Assembly: GCA_037179515.1 (NCBI GenBank)
Contig: JAXCGZ010005753.1
Coordinates: 1-64,000, forward strand
Source of the DNA: Halocaridina rubra
Taxonomy: Eukaryota; Arthropoda; Malacostraca; Decapoda; Atyidae
Length of the DNA stretch: 64,000 nucleotides
Direction: 5' to 3'
The number at the start of each line of letters is the position of its first letter. Position 1 is the first letter of the stretch. The notes under the pieces are model-generated. The model worked only from the letters and a program-made list of their open reading frames with translations, was not told where the DNA came from and made no database searches. Below, piece after piece: positions 35,367 through 48,300 of the stretch. The position numbers were made by a program, and so were the translations under genes.

Positions 35367-37396
35367 CTGTGACAAAGTGTTCCGCTTCAAGTCACCAGAG
35401 GTCTTTATAGATGCATTATTAGTTATTTAGTGAACTTTTAACTGTCTTTTCTTACAAAAAAATCTATTTTGCAGATTAAGATTAATTGCAATTTATATTT
35501 CAGTACATACCTAATTTTAAATATATCTTGTTTACTATTCTTGTACATGTAGATTGCATGATCCCAATATAAAAGTCTCCCTCCTATTTCTGTTTTCTGA
35601 TCTTTCCTATTCTTCATGAATGGGGCCATAATCCTAGCGAGTCTGTTAGATACGTTGTTTATGCAGTTTTCTTATTATTAAATTGCTCTTGCTGATAAAT
35701 TTTGTTATATAATAAAAATATTCTTGCTGATAAATTTTGTTATATAATAAAAATATTCTTGCTGATAAATTTTGTTATAAATTTGACTTTGCCGATATGT
35801 CAATAGCCTGTTTAGATACATTTCAGTAGCTTCTTTACTATTTGAATATTAAAATTCTATTTCCTGCAACGCAAAGAACGCTCTGCAGATATCGACCAGT
35901 AACCTATTTTGCCAATAATTATTTCTCGTTTCTTTTGTTTGCTTCTAGTTGTTGCACCTAAAATACTGTCTCTCCCTTGCATCTCTGCCATAATTTCCTG
36001 CCAGGAACCACCACTATAGTAAAAAATGCTATTGGGGAACAAATTACTGCTCTCGATAAACTCGACAGGCTGGGCGAATGATGACGTCACAAAGAGGGGC
36101 GCTTGATCACTCTCGTTTGGCAGCCAAATATCACAAAGGCAAGATCTCGCCTCAGCAGTGACGCTTACTCCAAACTTCTTTACATAGCATCTTCACAGGA
36201 ATTCATCTGGCACAAACAAGGTGAGAGATAATGTATGCTAAAGCTCGTTGGTCAAGTAAATTGGGAATTTGAGAAACTTGTTAAATCCGTTACTGGTCAA
36301 ATCCTAAGTAATTTTTCTCAGTTCCATTCCCATACAAATGAAATTTTGTAGATTACCTAACCGAAATCTCATTTGCCAAATTTAATTCCTTGACCTGGAA
36401 AGTACCGCTGATATACATTGATAAGAAATATCTTTCGTTGCGGGTGTCCAGTTAAAATTTCGCCTTCAGAGGATTGTGTATTACCACGTAAAATCTATCC
36501 CTTTTCCTAACGAATTATTATTACACTTCACCCCTTTTCTATCTTCATAAATAAAGTGTTTTACGTCAATACTCGTAAATAAAGTGTTTTATGCTATAAA
36601 TTGCAAATAAACCATATGATGTTTTGCCCTTTTGGCACTGCAAACATTTCTTGTTAACCACAATTTAATGAATACATGTTTATCTCGTAAATTCTTCATT
36701 TATTGGGAATAAAGTGTTTTAATTTATAAGTTGCAAATAATTCTTAAATAATTTTGCCCTATTGGCATTGCAAGCATTTTTTGTTGACCACAATTTAATG
36801 AATACATACTGTATTTGTCTTGCTGATTCTTTATTTATTGTGAATAAATTGTTTTACACTAATGCCTGCTAATAATTAATGATTTTGTATGCTCTTATGG
36901 TAGGGTAATATTTCTGGTTAGCTGTGACTAACCAGTATATTTTCATCCAGTAGAATGATATCGGAAACTCATTATTTGTGTGCTCGTGCCTTTAGTTTTC
37001 CCATTATTAACGGCGTGTTGTTTCAGCTTCTGCAGTTGCAATGTCCTCAATTCTACTCTGCCTGTGTGACAGAGGTGATGTGCGAGTTGAGACCAAAGTA
37101 TTAGCATCCGTCTGTGGTGCCGGGAATCAAAATCGTGCTCACCACCTTCGGGATTCGAGGCTGCATTCCATAAATCTAAATTTTTAAATTTGTCCTATTT
37201 TTCCAAAAAAAAAATTTTTTCAGTGTGTTCTTTCTTTGCTAAATTAAAAGAAAGTTGAATTTAGAGTTTCATTTAACTGAGTAGTGGTAATAGGGTGTGC
37301 AAGTGATATCTATCCTGTCTGATTGTGAGCTCCTAAACGACTTCAGTACCTTGAGTCCCCATAGGAAAACAGACTCTTACCAACATCTTCCCCACA
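35367..37396 (+). repeat. 2-kb non-coding unit, copy 1 (probable LINE 3' UTR)
   Basis: It begins CTGTGACAAAGTGTTCC and ends near CCCCACA. It is homologous along its length to 39484-41709. It contains three or four ~130-bp subrepeats (36540-36960) built on AATAAAGTGTTTTA, AATTGCAAATAA and TTTGCCCTTTTGGCA. A short inverted repeat GGTTAGCTGTGACTAACC is near 36917. The unit begins within what reads as the LINE C-terminal finger, so a 3' UTR is the simplest reading. Confidence 0.7.
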
Positions 37397-38481
37397 GACC
37401 CCTCCTGCACCATATCCTAGTGTGAAGCCTTAACACAAGTCTTGCAGAAAGTTGGTTGCCATAGCTCTCCCAAGAGTACAGTAATCCAAATGCAGTTCAC
37501 ATAATGCAGTTCATATGATCTGCATTCAGCCACAATGACATCTCCTAAACACCATTGGACAAGGACCATCATCCAGATAAATGTAACGGACTGTTCAGGC
37601 ACTAACAGTATATGCCCGTACACAAAAAAATGCGTAGCCTGTACCCTTACCAAATCTTAAGTATTTGTTGTTGAATCCACTATCATTCAGTAAAATTTTC
37701 CTGCCTTTTGTCTTTATTTCCCTATGTTCCCCGGGCACTAAATATTCTTAGCTTAATTTGCTCCTCTCATTGTTTCCAAAAGGCATTCATGTCCACTGAG
37801 TCTTCTTCTCCCTTTCATGTCCACTGAGTCTCCTTCTCCCTTTCTGTCTTTTCAAAGCTTTCTCCTCCATGCAGATGAGGAATTATACAATTAAGGGACA
37901 AACATATTAAATGGCTTTATTATAATCATATTTCTACTGACACGGGATAGTCAACAACCACAAGATCTAGTCTCAAATAAGGTTGTAATTTCCTAGTAAT
38001 AATATATATTTCTTTTGTATCGCCTCCCTATATATTGTCCCACACAAAACAATCCTCAAAATGTATTTTGAATTTCACATTTTATTTCATCGTGATGAAC
38101 ATCAAGAGACTCTCCATTAGTAGAAAAATAAAGGACACATAAGCATCTAAATTAAGCTTGCTGCTAGACAATTCATAATACTTCTCAATGAGTCTCAGTA
38201 ATATATTTATTTTACACATACACGACATTCCCACAGAAATAGATTTACTGACCGTGATGAGAAATTTATCTGAGATTAAAGCCTCCTACCATATTCTTCC
38301 CTAGTGAATAAATTATAATAGAATAAAGGCATTAATGATTAAATTAAAAGATACTGTACCTCTCTTGCAACTGGATACTTCGACATAAGCATCACAAATC
38401 TTATATGAAAAATAAATCACAAAAATTACATCACCAAGAACGTTTTACTCCATCAGAAACAATATTTGAGGAATATTATTT
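37397..38481. other. 3' flank of the host gene
   Basis: AT-rich sequence downstream of the host stop codon (minus strand). AATAAA on the minus strand occurs at 38206-38211 and 38081-38086; either could serve as the poly(A) signal. No other feature is recognised. Confidence 0.5.
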
Positions 38482-38679
38482 TCAGTTCCAGGCACTACGT
38501 GCTTTCGTTGCAACTGTAAAAGTTGTATCAAAAGAGGATACAATGTTATCAGTAGAATCTGCAGGTTGTAAATTGTGCTGCAGCTTTTTCAAAGTCTTCT
38601 GGAAGCCCTTGTTAATGGCGATGGAAGGAATGGCAGTCTTCACTAAAGAAAATGCTTTCTTAAAAGACATGCTATGAAT
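38482..38679 (-). CDS. Host pseudophosphatase, last exon
   Basis: Intron 3' end TTGATTTCAG precedes the exon, which starts IHSMSFKKAFSLVKTAIPSI and ends SAWN-stop at 38482. The first ~35 residues match the C-terminal helices of the DUSP fold, where phosphatases have a TLxEAYxxVKxxRPxIxPNxGF-type pattern (here AINKGFQKTLKKL). The last ~28 residues are a Ser/Thr-rich tail. Confidence 0.8.
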   Translation of the reverse strand: MHSMSFKKAFSLVKTAIPSIAINKGFQKTLKKLQHNLQPADSTDNIVSSFDTTFTVATKARSAWN

Positions 38680-39105
38680 CTGAAATCAAGAGATCCTAAG
38701 TAAGAAAGAATCCCTAAGCACTTAACACTCCATACCTCAGAAGATACGGACGGCCATAAAGGGTATCTCTTTGCAATATCATTATTAAAACACGAATAGA
38801 TGTTATTCATTTAATAATAATATTTATCTTCTAAAAAAAAAGAATAAAAAACTTCATAACAATGCTGTACTTAATCTAAAATAATATTCTAAAAAGAGGA
38901 GAGATTAATTGTAACTACTTAAGTGTTAGTTGAAAAATGCAATACTTCTGAAAGTTTTTTTTTTTTTACCAAAGTTAATATAAATCTGTCATTTTAAAGC
39001 TGTATCCAAGCATAATAGTCTTGGAGAGAATTTATTTAAATATCAGAACAACCATAAAATTAATTTGTACTCATTTCTAGTTTCCTACTATCAGAAATAA
39101 CTTAC

Positions 39106-39271
39106 CATCATCAGGAACTGGATTACTACAGCAGGGGCCCTACTCATGCCATGGTAGCTGTAGACAAGCACATTTTTACCCTGACGAAGTGATCCATCGA
39201 GAAAGCGATTAATGTCGGTCGCATACTGTGTTAAATCAATGTCTTCATCATCAGGTATGCTAATGCAAAGC
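39106..39271 (-). CDS. Host pseudophosphatase, exon with the altered active site
   Basis: The acceptor is TTTCTTTTAG and the donor is GTAAGT. It encodes CISIPDDEDIDLTQY, then GKNVLVYSYHGMSRAPAVVI. It aligns with the DUSP P-loop VHCxAGxSRS. Gly, Ser and Arg are kept; His is Tyr and Cys is Ser (codon AGC at 39157-39159). The acidic loop PDDEDID is where the general-acid Asp would sit. Confidence 0.85.
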
Positions 39272-39483
39272 CTAAAAGAAACATGAAAATTATTACATAT
39301 AAAGAGAATTTGTAAGAATATCTACATATAAAAAGTTATGTTTGTCTTTATGCTATAAATATAAGTATTACAGTACACCAATACGTACTGGAACCAATGA
39401 GGGTCAGGGGTGGGGACGAGCCATCACTGCTTGATCTAGTATTAACAGATAATGTATTGGATATTGACAAAATTGAGTATTAA

Positions 39484-41709
39484 CTGTGACACAGTGTTTC
39501 ACTCCAAGTCACCAGAGGTCATTTATAGATGACTTAGTTAATTTAGTAACTTTTAACTGACTTTCTCTTCTTACTAAATAAAATTCTCACCAATTGCATT
39601 TTTGCAGATTATGATTATTTGCAGTTTATATTTCAGTATATCTCTAGTATTAAATATATCTTGTTTAATATTCCTGTACGTGTAGAAAGCATGATCCCCC
39701 CAAAAAAATCTCCCTCCTATTTCTGTTTTCGGCTTTTTCTTTTTTCTCATGAAGAATACCATAATCCTAGCGAGTCTGTTAGATACGTTGTTTACGCAAT
39801 TTTCTTATTATAACTTGCTTTGGCGATAAATATTGTTATATTATAAAAATTGCTCTTGATAATAATTTTGTTAAAAATTTGACCCTGCTGATAAGTCATT
39901 TGCCTGTCTAGATACATATTCAGTAGCTTCTTTATTTTTTGAATAGTTAAAATTTTGTCTCCTGCAATGCAAAGAATGTTCTGGAGATTGTTTGCCAGTA
40001 ACCTATTTTGCCCATAATAATTCTCGTTTTTTTTTTATTTGCTTCCACTTGTTGCACCTAAAATACTGTCTCTCCCTTGCATCTCTGCCATAATTGCCTG
40101 CCAGGGACCACCACTACAGTAGCCCACGAATTTTATATGAACAAATTACTGCTCTAAATATATATACTACAGTGGGCCGAATGATGACGTCATCAAGAGA
40201 GAGATTGAATTGTCCTCAATTGGTGGCCAAGCATCCCAGAGGCAAGATCTCACCTCTGCAGTCATGCTTACTTCAAACCTTATTTACGTGGCGTTTTCAC
40301 AGGAATTCATCTGGCACAAACAAGGTGAGAGAAAGTGTATGGTAAAGCTCGTTGGTCAAGCTAGTTTGGGAATTCGAGAAACTGGTTAAATTCCTTACTG
40401 GTCAAATCCTTAACTGGTCAAATCCTAAGAAACTTCTCTCATATTCCATTCCCATACAAAACAAACTTTTATAGATTACCTAATTGGAATCTCGTTAGCC
40501 AAATTTCATACACTGACCTGGAAATTACCGCCGAAATACATTGATGAGAAATTTGTTTTGTCGAGGGTGCCAAGCTAAAATCTCATCCCCAGAAGCTTGC
40601 TTATTACCATGTAAATATCTATCCCTTTTTACTAACGAATTCTAATCTCATATCACCCCTTTCTATCACTGTAAATAAAGTGTTTTGTGTCAAAACTTGT
40701 AAATAAAGTGATTCACTATATAAATTGCAAATAATTAATAATTTAACTAAAGTGTTTTATGCTATAAACCGCAAATGATTAATAAGTAATTTTACCCTGT
40801 TGGCATTGCAAATGTTTCTTGTTAGCCACACTTTAATGAATACATACTGTATTCATCTTGCTGATTCTTCATATATTTGGAATAAAGTGTTTTGAGTTAT
40901 AATTTGTACATACTTCAAAAGGTGGTTTTGCCCATTTTGTATTTCAAATATTTCTTGCTAACCAAAATTTAATGAATATATATTTATCTTGTATATTCTC
41001 CCTTTATAGTAAATAAAGTGTTTTACCATATAAATTGCAAATAATTAATAAGTAATTTTATCCAATTGGCATTGCAAACTTTTGTGATTACCAACAATTT
41101 AAGGAATATATACTGAAATTGTCTCTCTTATTCTTCATTTATTGTGAATAAATTGTTTTACGCTAATACCAGCAAAATATAGATGGTTTTTTATGCCCTT
41201 ACAGTAGCATAAATATTTCTGGTTAGCTATGACTAACCAATATATTTTCAGCAGTAGAATTATATTGGAAACTCATTATTTGTGTGCTCGTGCCTTCAGT
41301 TTTCCCATTATTAATGGTGTGTCGCTTCTGTTTCTGCAATTGCAGTGTCCTCCATTCTACTCTGTCTGTGTGACAGAGGTGATCGTCGAGTTGGGGCCAA
41401 AGTCTTGGCATCTGTCTGTGGTGCCAGGAATCGAAATCGGCTCACCACCTCCGGGATTCGAGGCTGCATTCCATAAATTTAAATTTTCAATTTGTTCCAG
41501 CTTTCCAAAAATTAATTCCGTTTTTTTAATGTGTCACTGCATTTTCAACATCAAAAGAAAGTTGAATTCTGAGGTTCATTTAACAGAGTAATGGTAGTAT
41601 GGGTAAATTCAGAATTAAATAATAAATGTCCTGTATGTTTGTGACCTCTTAATCGAGTTCAGTGCTTTGAGTCCCCTTAGTAAAACAAAAACTTAACAAC
41701 GTCCCCACA
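39484..41709 (+). mobile_element. 2-kb non-coding unit, copy 2, inserted in CR1-G
   Basis: It is homologous to 35367-37396 end to end, including the AATAAAGTGTTTT subrepeats and the GGTTAGCTATGACTAACC inverted repeat (~41221). Because it interrupts a CR1 frame cleanly it is a mobile insertion. It is best read as a 5'-truncated copy of the I-like LINE that carries only the end of the coding region and the 3' UTR. Confidence 0.7.
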
Positions 41710-43066
41710 ACATGAACCACCAATTGGAAAGAGTAACCACTGAGTGTTGTTGATGGAATATATATTCGAAGGTGTTCTGCCTGAAAGTAGGGCCCTGAGA
41801 AGGACACAAAGAGGAACTATGCAAATGAAGATTACAGCAATATTAATTATATTTTTGCAGTTATTGACTGGTAGACCTTATTTAATAACAAATCTTTACA
41901 AGAGATGTATGAAATCTTTTGTGGGCAATATGGAAAGGAAGTTACTTGTTGCATACCTTCAATCAAAATAGGAGTTATTCATGACAGAAAGAAATGATTC
42001 ATTAATGAATCTAAGAGAGCTAAGGAGGGGAGAAACAAATGCTGGAAAGGGTATAGAAGGAGAAAAAACATAAATGCCTGGCAGTCTTACAAAAGAGCAA
42101 GATATGAATACCTAAGTAAAAGAAGATAGGCAGAGAGAGACTATGAAAAGAATATTGCCAGGAAGGCTAAAGAAAATTCCAAACTCTTCCACAGCTTTAT
42201 CACAGAAAAACTTAAGGTCAAAAAACAGGTTTTAAAGTTAAGGATAGCAGATGGATTCATCTCTGAGAAGGCCAAAGATATCTGCGAAAATTTGAACAAG
42301 GAGTTCCATTCAGTACTTACATTGGAAACTACCCCACCCCCTCAGACTGCAGTCATATGAGATCATGGGCAGGTATTAAAGTACACCATCTTTTCAACTA
42401 CAAATGTATGCAAAGCATTAATGGAGTTAGATGCCCTTAAAGCTACAGGTCCTGATGACATATCCCTTATGTACTTAAGAAATTAGCTAAACCAATATCA
42501 GTAGTGCTTTGCATCACACTTGAAAGTCGCTGGAAGCTAGGGAGATTCCAAGATGCTGGAAACAATTAAATGTGGTACTTATCTTCAATAAGGGAAGGAA
42601 ACATACAGTTCTAAACCACAGGCCAGTTTCCCTGACCAGCATAGTTTGCAAAGTTATGGTGAAACTACTAAGAAAACACTTCTCACTTGCAATTCTTCAA
42701 CTTTTTGTCAGCGAGACAACATGGCTTCAGAGAAGGCTGATCAACAGTAACAAACTTATTAGAATTTTAAGATGATGTAAGCCAGATCTTAAAGAAAAGA
42801 GAGGGCTTGGCGGATTGCATATCCTTAATTTTTAGAAGGCACTTGATATGGTCCCACATGGGAGACTTTTTAAGAAGCTGCAGTTAACAGCAAGAACAGG
42901 TGGAAAAGTCTTGGAATTGAAAAAACTTACCTATGTATGCAGATGATGCAAAGATTGTGAAGAAAGTAAGAGACAAGAACAATGATACAGAACTTCAGGA
43001 AGACCTAAATAGTCTGCATAAGTGGTCAGATAAGTGGCTAATGAAATTCAATACTTCTAAATGTAA

Positions 43067-43247
43067 CTTCTCTTTCTATGCCTAAATCAACACCGAATAT
43101 TCTTGGATATTCGTTACACACGTCTCATTATCCCTTCACATCTGACAAGTCACAATACTCCCTATCTCTGTTTTTCTCTGTTTTCTTCGGGCCCAGGCCC
43201 GATGAGGGTAGATTCATTTTTTTTTTTTTTGGCCCATCCTGGTGTCA
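43067..43247 (+). repeat. Dispersed ~185-bp repeat, copy 1
   Basis: It shares AATATTCTTGGATATTC, CACATCTGACA, GGGCCCAGGCCCGAT-like and CCTGGTGTCA blocks with the reverse strand of 57507-57700. It is non-coding, and its insertion removed about 85 bp of CR1-G. Confidence 0.75.
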
Positions 43248-43969
43248 GGTGCAGAAATTCAAGACACAGAGAATGAGAGAGCACTAGGAGTAAACATATT
43301 GGCAGATTTGTCTCCAGAAATGCATGTGAATGACATAGTAAGGGCTGCATATGCTTTTTTAGGAAATGTAAGGGTAGCCTTGACACACACTGACAAGGAA
43401 ATGTTCAGAAATATTTATGTAACTCATATAAGGCCAAAGCTTGAATTTGCAACCCCCTTTTAAAATCCGCACTTGAAAAAGCATATAAATGATCTGGAAA
43501 GAGTTCAAAGACATACCATGCAACTGGTGCCAGAAATACGCAATCTCAGTTTATGAGGAGAGGTTGAGGGAATTAGACTTGCCATCACTCGAAGCTAAAA
43601 GAATGTGGGGAGATATGGTGACGGTTTTTAAATTTGTTTATGGTTTTGACAGAGTGGTTAGGGATCGATATTTTGATATGACTGGCTCTAGAACTAGAGG
43701 TCATAGTTTGAAGCTTCACGAGAAAACTTCTCTGCAAGTACGTTTTTAATGTAAGAATAGTTGATGACTGGAATTCGCTAAGCGAGGAGGTAGTTAATGC
43801 TAATAATTACGAGTATAGGGTTCTTTGCCATATGCTCAATTATGTAATTGCAACAGCAATATATGTTATAAGCTTATGACGAATGGAAATAATATGTGTA
43901 GTAGGCTGTGCTACAATCATAATTTTCTTAACGTTTTATTTGACATAATTTGCCACCATTTGGAGGTGG

Positions 43970-44080
43970 GCACATAGGGATTGAAGATGGGGAATTCAGG
44001 CTTGATGCCCTTCCTATCGTCCTACGATGGGCTCAAACGTGGGTCCATCACCTCCCAAGTCAAGTACTCTATTAGTAATT
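43970..44080 (+). repeat. Dispersed repeat, copy 2 (see 22845)
   Basis: It shares GGGCACATA, GGATTGAAG, TGATGCCCTTCCTATC and GGGCTCAAA with 22845-22960. It lies in a host intron, and its type is unknown. Confidence 0.6.
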
Positions 44081-44334
44081 CTACGGCGGTTCCCTGGTGC
44101 AATTCATAATATTAATATTCTCATAGCACACTTGTGCATATCAATACTTAGGATTGTAATGACCATATTCTTTTATTTATGATTACACTCCTGTGTTCAT
44201 TTTCAAAACTGTTCACCTAGAAAATTATTTATTTATTATTGCAGAAGAAAACAGCAAATTAATATGAGTACGTTTTGAAACTTTTTAGGAAGCTCTAAGG
44301 TCATCTGTAGATCTTAAATGACAAATGGGTCCTT

Positions 44335-44398
44335 TGGACTTAAATAGGACTGTTCAGTTCGATGTTAAAGTCTTCCTTGGTGTCACAATCATAAGAAA
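44335..44398 (+). repeat. Short copy of the dispersed repeat seen at 57507-57775
   Basis: TTCGATGTTAA(A)GTCTTCCTT and ACTTAAATAGG match the reverse strand of 57700-57765. The following GGTGTCACAATC matches the other end of that repeat, so the middle is deleted. Confidence 0.6.
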
Positions 44399-44473
44399 AT
44401 AGCACAATCTAAAAAAAAAATAATAAAAAATCCCGTTTCTCAAAATCTAAGGAAACTAAAACGTTCTACTTAC

Positions 44474-44652
44474 CTAGATCTCAAATGAGCGGTCTCTAGT
44501 GGACACGTGCAGGGGCACATAGACTTGACAGCGGCAGGGACTTTAGCAGGGAGTAAATTAGAGAGATCTACTACACATTCGATGTTCAATTTACACAATA
44601 ATGGTTCGCAATATGCTGCCTTGATGTTACCAAGATACAAGCCATCAATAAC
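44474..44652 (-). CDS. Host pseudophosphatase, exon starting the phosphatase-like fold
   Basis: The acceptor is TATTTGTACAG and the donor is GTAAGT. It encodes VIDGLYLGNIKAAYCEPLL, then LNIECVVDLSNLLPAKVP and a Cys-rich stretch SMCPCTCPLETAH. The DGLYLGN start and the I-x-x-VVDLS strand are characteristic of dual-specificity phosphatases. It ends in phase 2 (AG|G). Confidence 0.85.
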
Positions 44653-44699
44653 CTGTACAAATACATAGATATATAATTCCTTTCAAATTTCGATTATAC

Positions 44700-44845
44700 C
44701 CCAGATGACAGGGCAAGAATACCTGCTCTAAGATTCCCTTCATTTCGTAAGAGTCGACTAAATAGGGCAGAGGGAGGGGCTATGCATCCCCCTCTCTGAC
44801 TCAGCCACCTCTCCTTATAAGGGGAAATAGGGCTTTTGAATACAG
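44700..44845 (+). mobile_element. 5' part of the RTE-partnered SINE
   Basis: CGTAAGAGTCGACTAAATAGG and the following C/G-rich stretch align with the first half of the SINE at 1145-1375, with more divergence. The shared 3' end is missing. Confidence 0.6.
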
Positions 44846-45329
44846 ATAATTTAATCACAGATGCATATGTCCTAATAAACATATGTAACAGCTATTCTGT
44901 ACTTTATCTCTGGTGGTGAAGGAAATAAAGTATATTGCACCCATATCCATGCTATTCGCAAGATCCAGTCACAGAAGATCGAAGGATTGGCAACTCTTCC
45001 ATCTTGAAATTTATTTCCTTGAAATAAAACACGTGACAATAGGAGTGTGAGAATGTGCAAATTCTGACGTAACCCTTTCACCTATCTATTTTATTCAGCT
45101 GTTGCCACCCTGTAGGATTGAGTTGAATATTGCATCACATCAATGGGGGAAAAAAAAAAAATTCAAAAATTAAAAAACAATTATATTTTTTTTGACAAAG
45201 TACACTTGGAGTTAACGTAGATGTGAAATACGATATATTTAATTTCTAATATTTGTATATATAAAGAAGGGATTGTCAAACAGACACACAAGTTAGATCA
45301 ATGAAACAATCACAGCCTCCACGATTAAT
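44846..45329. other. Intron sequence, unassigned
   Basis: AT-rich, with an A-run near 45150. No gene or repeat recognised. Confidence 0.5.
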
Positions 45330-48300
45330 CTATCTATCTATCTTGGCTGTTTCCCCCTTTAATTGGGGGGTAGCCAACATCAAAGAAAGAAAACAATATG
45401 GGGATTACTTTGCTCCATGGGCAATGACGAGGGAGTTAGTGACCGTTCAGATGGCACTGCTGGAGTGCCACAGCCCATCCTCCCGGCTCTTCCACAACCT
45501 GTGTCGCTTCACAACTGCCAACTCCTCCTACTGCCCCTACCACAGGGCTACCTCTGTAAGATGCAGCCCCGTAGTAGCAGCAGATGCCCATCAGAGCTGC
45601 GTCACAATCGCTCGCCACTCATTCCTATTACTAGCACGCTCGCTTGCTTCCCTCACATCCATCCTCCTATCATTCAGGGCTCTCCTTACTCCATCCATCC
45701 ATCCAAACCTAGGCCTCCCTCTAGCATTTCTCTCATCAACTCTTGCATTCATCACCTTTTTCAGCAGTCTTTCATCATCCATCCTTTCCACATGGCCAAA
45801 CCATCTCAGAACATTCATATCTACTCTGCCTGCAATTTCTCTCCTCACACCCGTTCTTGCTCTCACCACTTCATTCCTAACCCTATCCAACCGAGATACA
45901 CCAATCATACTCCTCAGGCATTTTATCTCAAACACATTTAGTTTCTGTTTCTCACTTACTTTCATACCCCATAACTCTGATCCATATATCACAGTTGGCA
46001 CAACCACTTGTTCATACAAAACTTTCTTAACATTCATTTCCAACCATCTATTCTTCATCACTCCTTTCAACACACCCAACACTTTACATCCTTCATTCAC
46101 TCTGTGACACACATCAGCTTCCACTCCACCATTTGCAGCTATAACTGAGCCTAAATACTTAAACTGATCTACTTCCTCAAGTGTCTCTCAATTCAACATA
46201 ACATTCAATCCAGCACCATCCTCATTTCTTGTACACCTCATAACCTTACTCTTTCCCACATTCACTTGCAACTTCCTTCTCTCACACACCCTTCCAAATT
46301 CTGACACTAACTGACACAGCTTTTCCTCTGAATCTGCCACCACCACAGTATCATCTGCAAACAGCAACTGATTCAGCTCCCACTCGTTATCATCCCGATC
46401 TACCATTCTCAAACCTCGACCACGCACTCCCTCATTCACCTCTCTTACAACTCCATCAATATACAAATTGAACAGCCATGGTGACATCACACATCCCTGT
46501 CTCAGTCCCACACTCTGGAAACCACTCACTCACTTCATTCCCTACCCTAACACAAGCTCTACTCCCTTCATACAAACTCTTCACTGCATGCAACAATTTA
46601 CCATTAATTCCATATAATCTCAAAACATGCCACATAACCTCTCTATCAACTCTATCATACGCTTTCTCCAGATCCAAAAATGCAAAATACACATCCTTAC
46701 CCTTTGCTTTGCTAAATATTTCTCACATAACTGCCTAACTATAAAAATCTGATCTATACAGACTCTACCTCTCCTAAAACCACTCTGCACTTCCGTGATC
46801 ACATTTTCTGTCTTATCCCAAATCCAATTAACCAGTATCCTACCATACACTTTTCCTACCACACTCAACAAACTTATACCCCTAAAATTACTGCATTCAT
46901 ACATATCTCCCTTACCTTTGTATAGGGGCACTATACAAACAATCACCCATTCCACTGGCACCATTGACAACATAAAGCATATCTTAAACACTCTCACTAA
47001 CCATTCCAATGCAGTCACACCCCCTTCTTTCAACATCTCCGCTCTCACACCATCCAATTCCAGGTGCTTTACCTGCTTTTGCATCATACAATGCCCTTTT
47101 CACCTCCTCTCTTGTAATCTCTCTCTCATTTTCATCTCCCATTACTAGCACTTGAACACCCCCCACTGCTACCATAGCTGCCTCTCTATCTTCCTCAACA
47201 TTCAGCAAGCACTCAAAATATTCTGCCCATCTTTTCTTTGCATCGTTCCCTATTAACATCTGACCATTCACATCTTTCACTCTCTCTTCCATCCTCGATC
47301 CACCCTTCCTTACTCTCTTCACTTCATTCCAAATCTTCTTTTTATTCTCCTCATATGACCTACTAAAATCCTGTCCCCACTTAACATTTGCCAACCTCTT
47401 CTCTTCCTCTACCTTCTGCTTAGTTTCCACATTTTTCTCCCTATATCTTTCATACTTCTCCCTACTTTTACACTGTAGCCATTCCTCAAAAGCCCTCTTT
47501 TTCTCTTCCACCTTCATTTTTACCCCTTCATTTCACCACTCACTGCCCCTCCTCATGCCACCTCCAACAAACCTCTTTCCACACACATCACTTGCATGTC
47601 CTACAAAACCTTCTTTCATCAACCCCCATTCCTCCTCTAACTACCCAACTTCTCTTTCTTTCACCCTGTCATATGCCACTCTCAACCTGTCCTGATATTC
47701 CTGTCTCTTCTCTGGCTTTTTCAACTCTTCCACCTTCACTATTTCCCTTCTACATCCCCCCACTCTTTTGCTACTACCACTTTTGCTTCAACCAAAAAAT
47801 TATCAGACATCAAAGCAGCCACAAACCTAAATGCATGCACATCTTTCACTCTACCGAGCATGCTCTTTACTACCAACACATAATCCATCAATGCTCTTTC
47901 TTTCACTCTTCCATTTGCCACTCTCATCCATGTATACTTATTTATTAACTTCTTCTTGAAAAAACTATTACCTATCACCAACTCTTGCTCCACACACATA
48001 TCTAACAGCCTCTCGCCACTCTCATTTCCACCTGGTACCCCATACTTTCCTACAACACTTTCTACCTCTCCATCACCCATTCTGGCATTCAAGTCACCCA
48101 ACACAACTACATAGTTCCTTCTACTCAGACCATCCACACACCTAGTTAACTCATTCCAGAATTCATCCCGCTCTTCCTCACTTCTCTCACATCCTGGCCC
48201 ATACGCACTAACAAAAGCCCAACATTCCCTACCTATCCTAGCGCTGACCCACATCAGCCTAGATGACACTTCTTTCCATTCCACTACCTTATTTACCATC

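Larger units (their letters stand above)
29420..37396 (+). mobile_element. I/Jockey-type LINE, copy 2 (heavily decayed, split by CR1-F)
   Basis: It is colinear with copy 1. A zinc-knuckle-like stretch is at ~30060 (CCCTGTGAGATGTACTATTTG against CCAGTGAGATGTCCTATCTG). Endonuclease blocks lie near 31260-31370, reverse transcriptase blocks near 32240-32560, and RNase H sequence at 34650-34920. A C-terminal block near 35270-35400 resembles a Cys/His finger. CR1-F interrupts it at about 33430-34612. No long frame survives. The last ~2 kb (35367-37396) is non-coding and probably the 3' UTR, because the same 2 kb occurs alone at 39484-41709. Confidence 0.65.
39373..43865 (+). mobile_element. CR1-type LINE, copy G (decayed, split by a 2-kb insert)
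   Basis: The endonuclease part (39373-39480) is interrupted after GACAAAATTGAGTAT. CR1 sequence resumes at 41713 with GAACCACCAATTGGAAAGAG, exactly where CR1-D continues. It then runs through reverse transcriptase blocks and the C-terminal region (GSRTRGHSLKLHEKTSLQ) to a decayed tail near 43865. The middle of the reverse transcriptase is partly deleted near 42930. An unrelated ~180-bp repeat replaces ORF2 sequence at 43067-43247. It lies in the intron between the third and fourth visible exons. Confidence 0.85.

Noticed and set aside
38405..38677. 90-codon plus-strand frame
   Set aside because: It is the antisense of the host gene's last exon. The minus strand has the splice acceptor, the DUSP-like pattern and a proper stop.
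45301..46107. 268-codon plus-strand frame
   Set aside because: Ser/Thr/Pro-rich antisense of the RTE reverse transcriptase C-terminus. The minus-strand product has recognisable LINE motifs.
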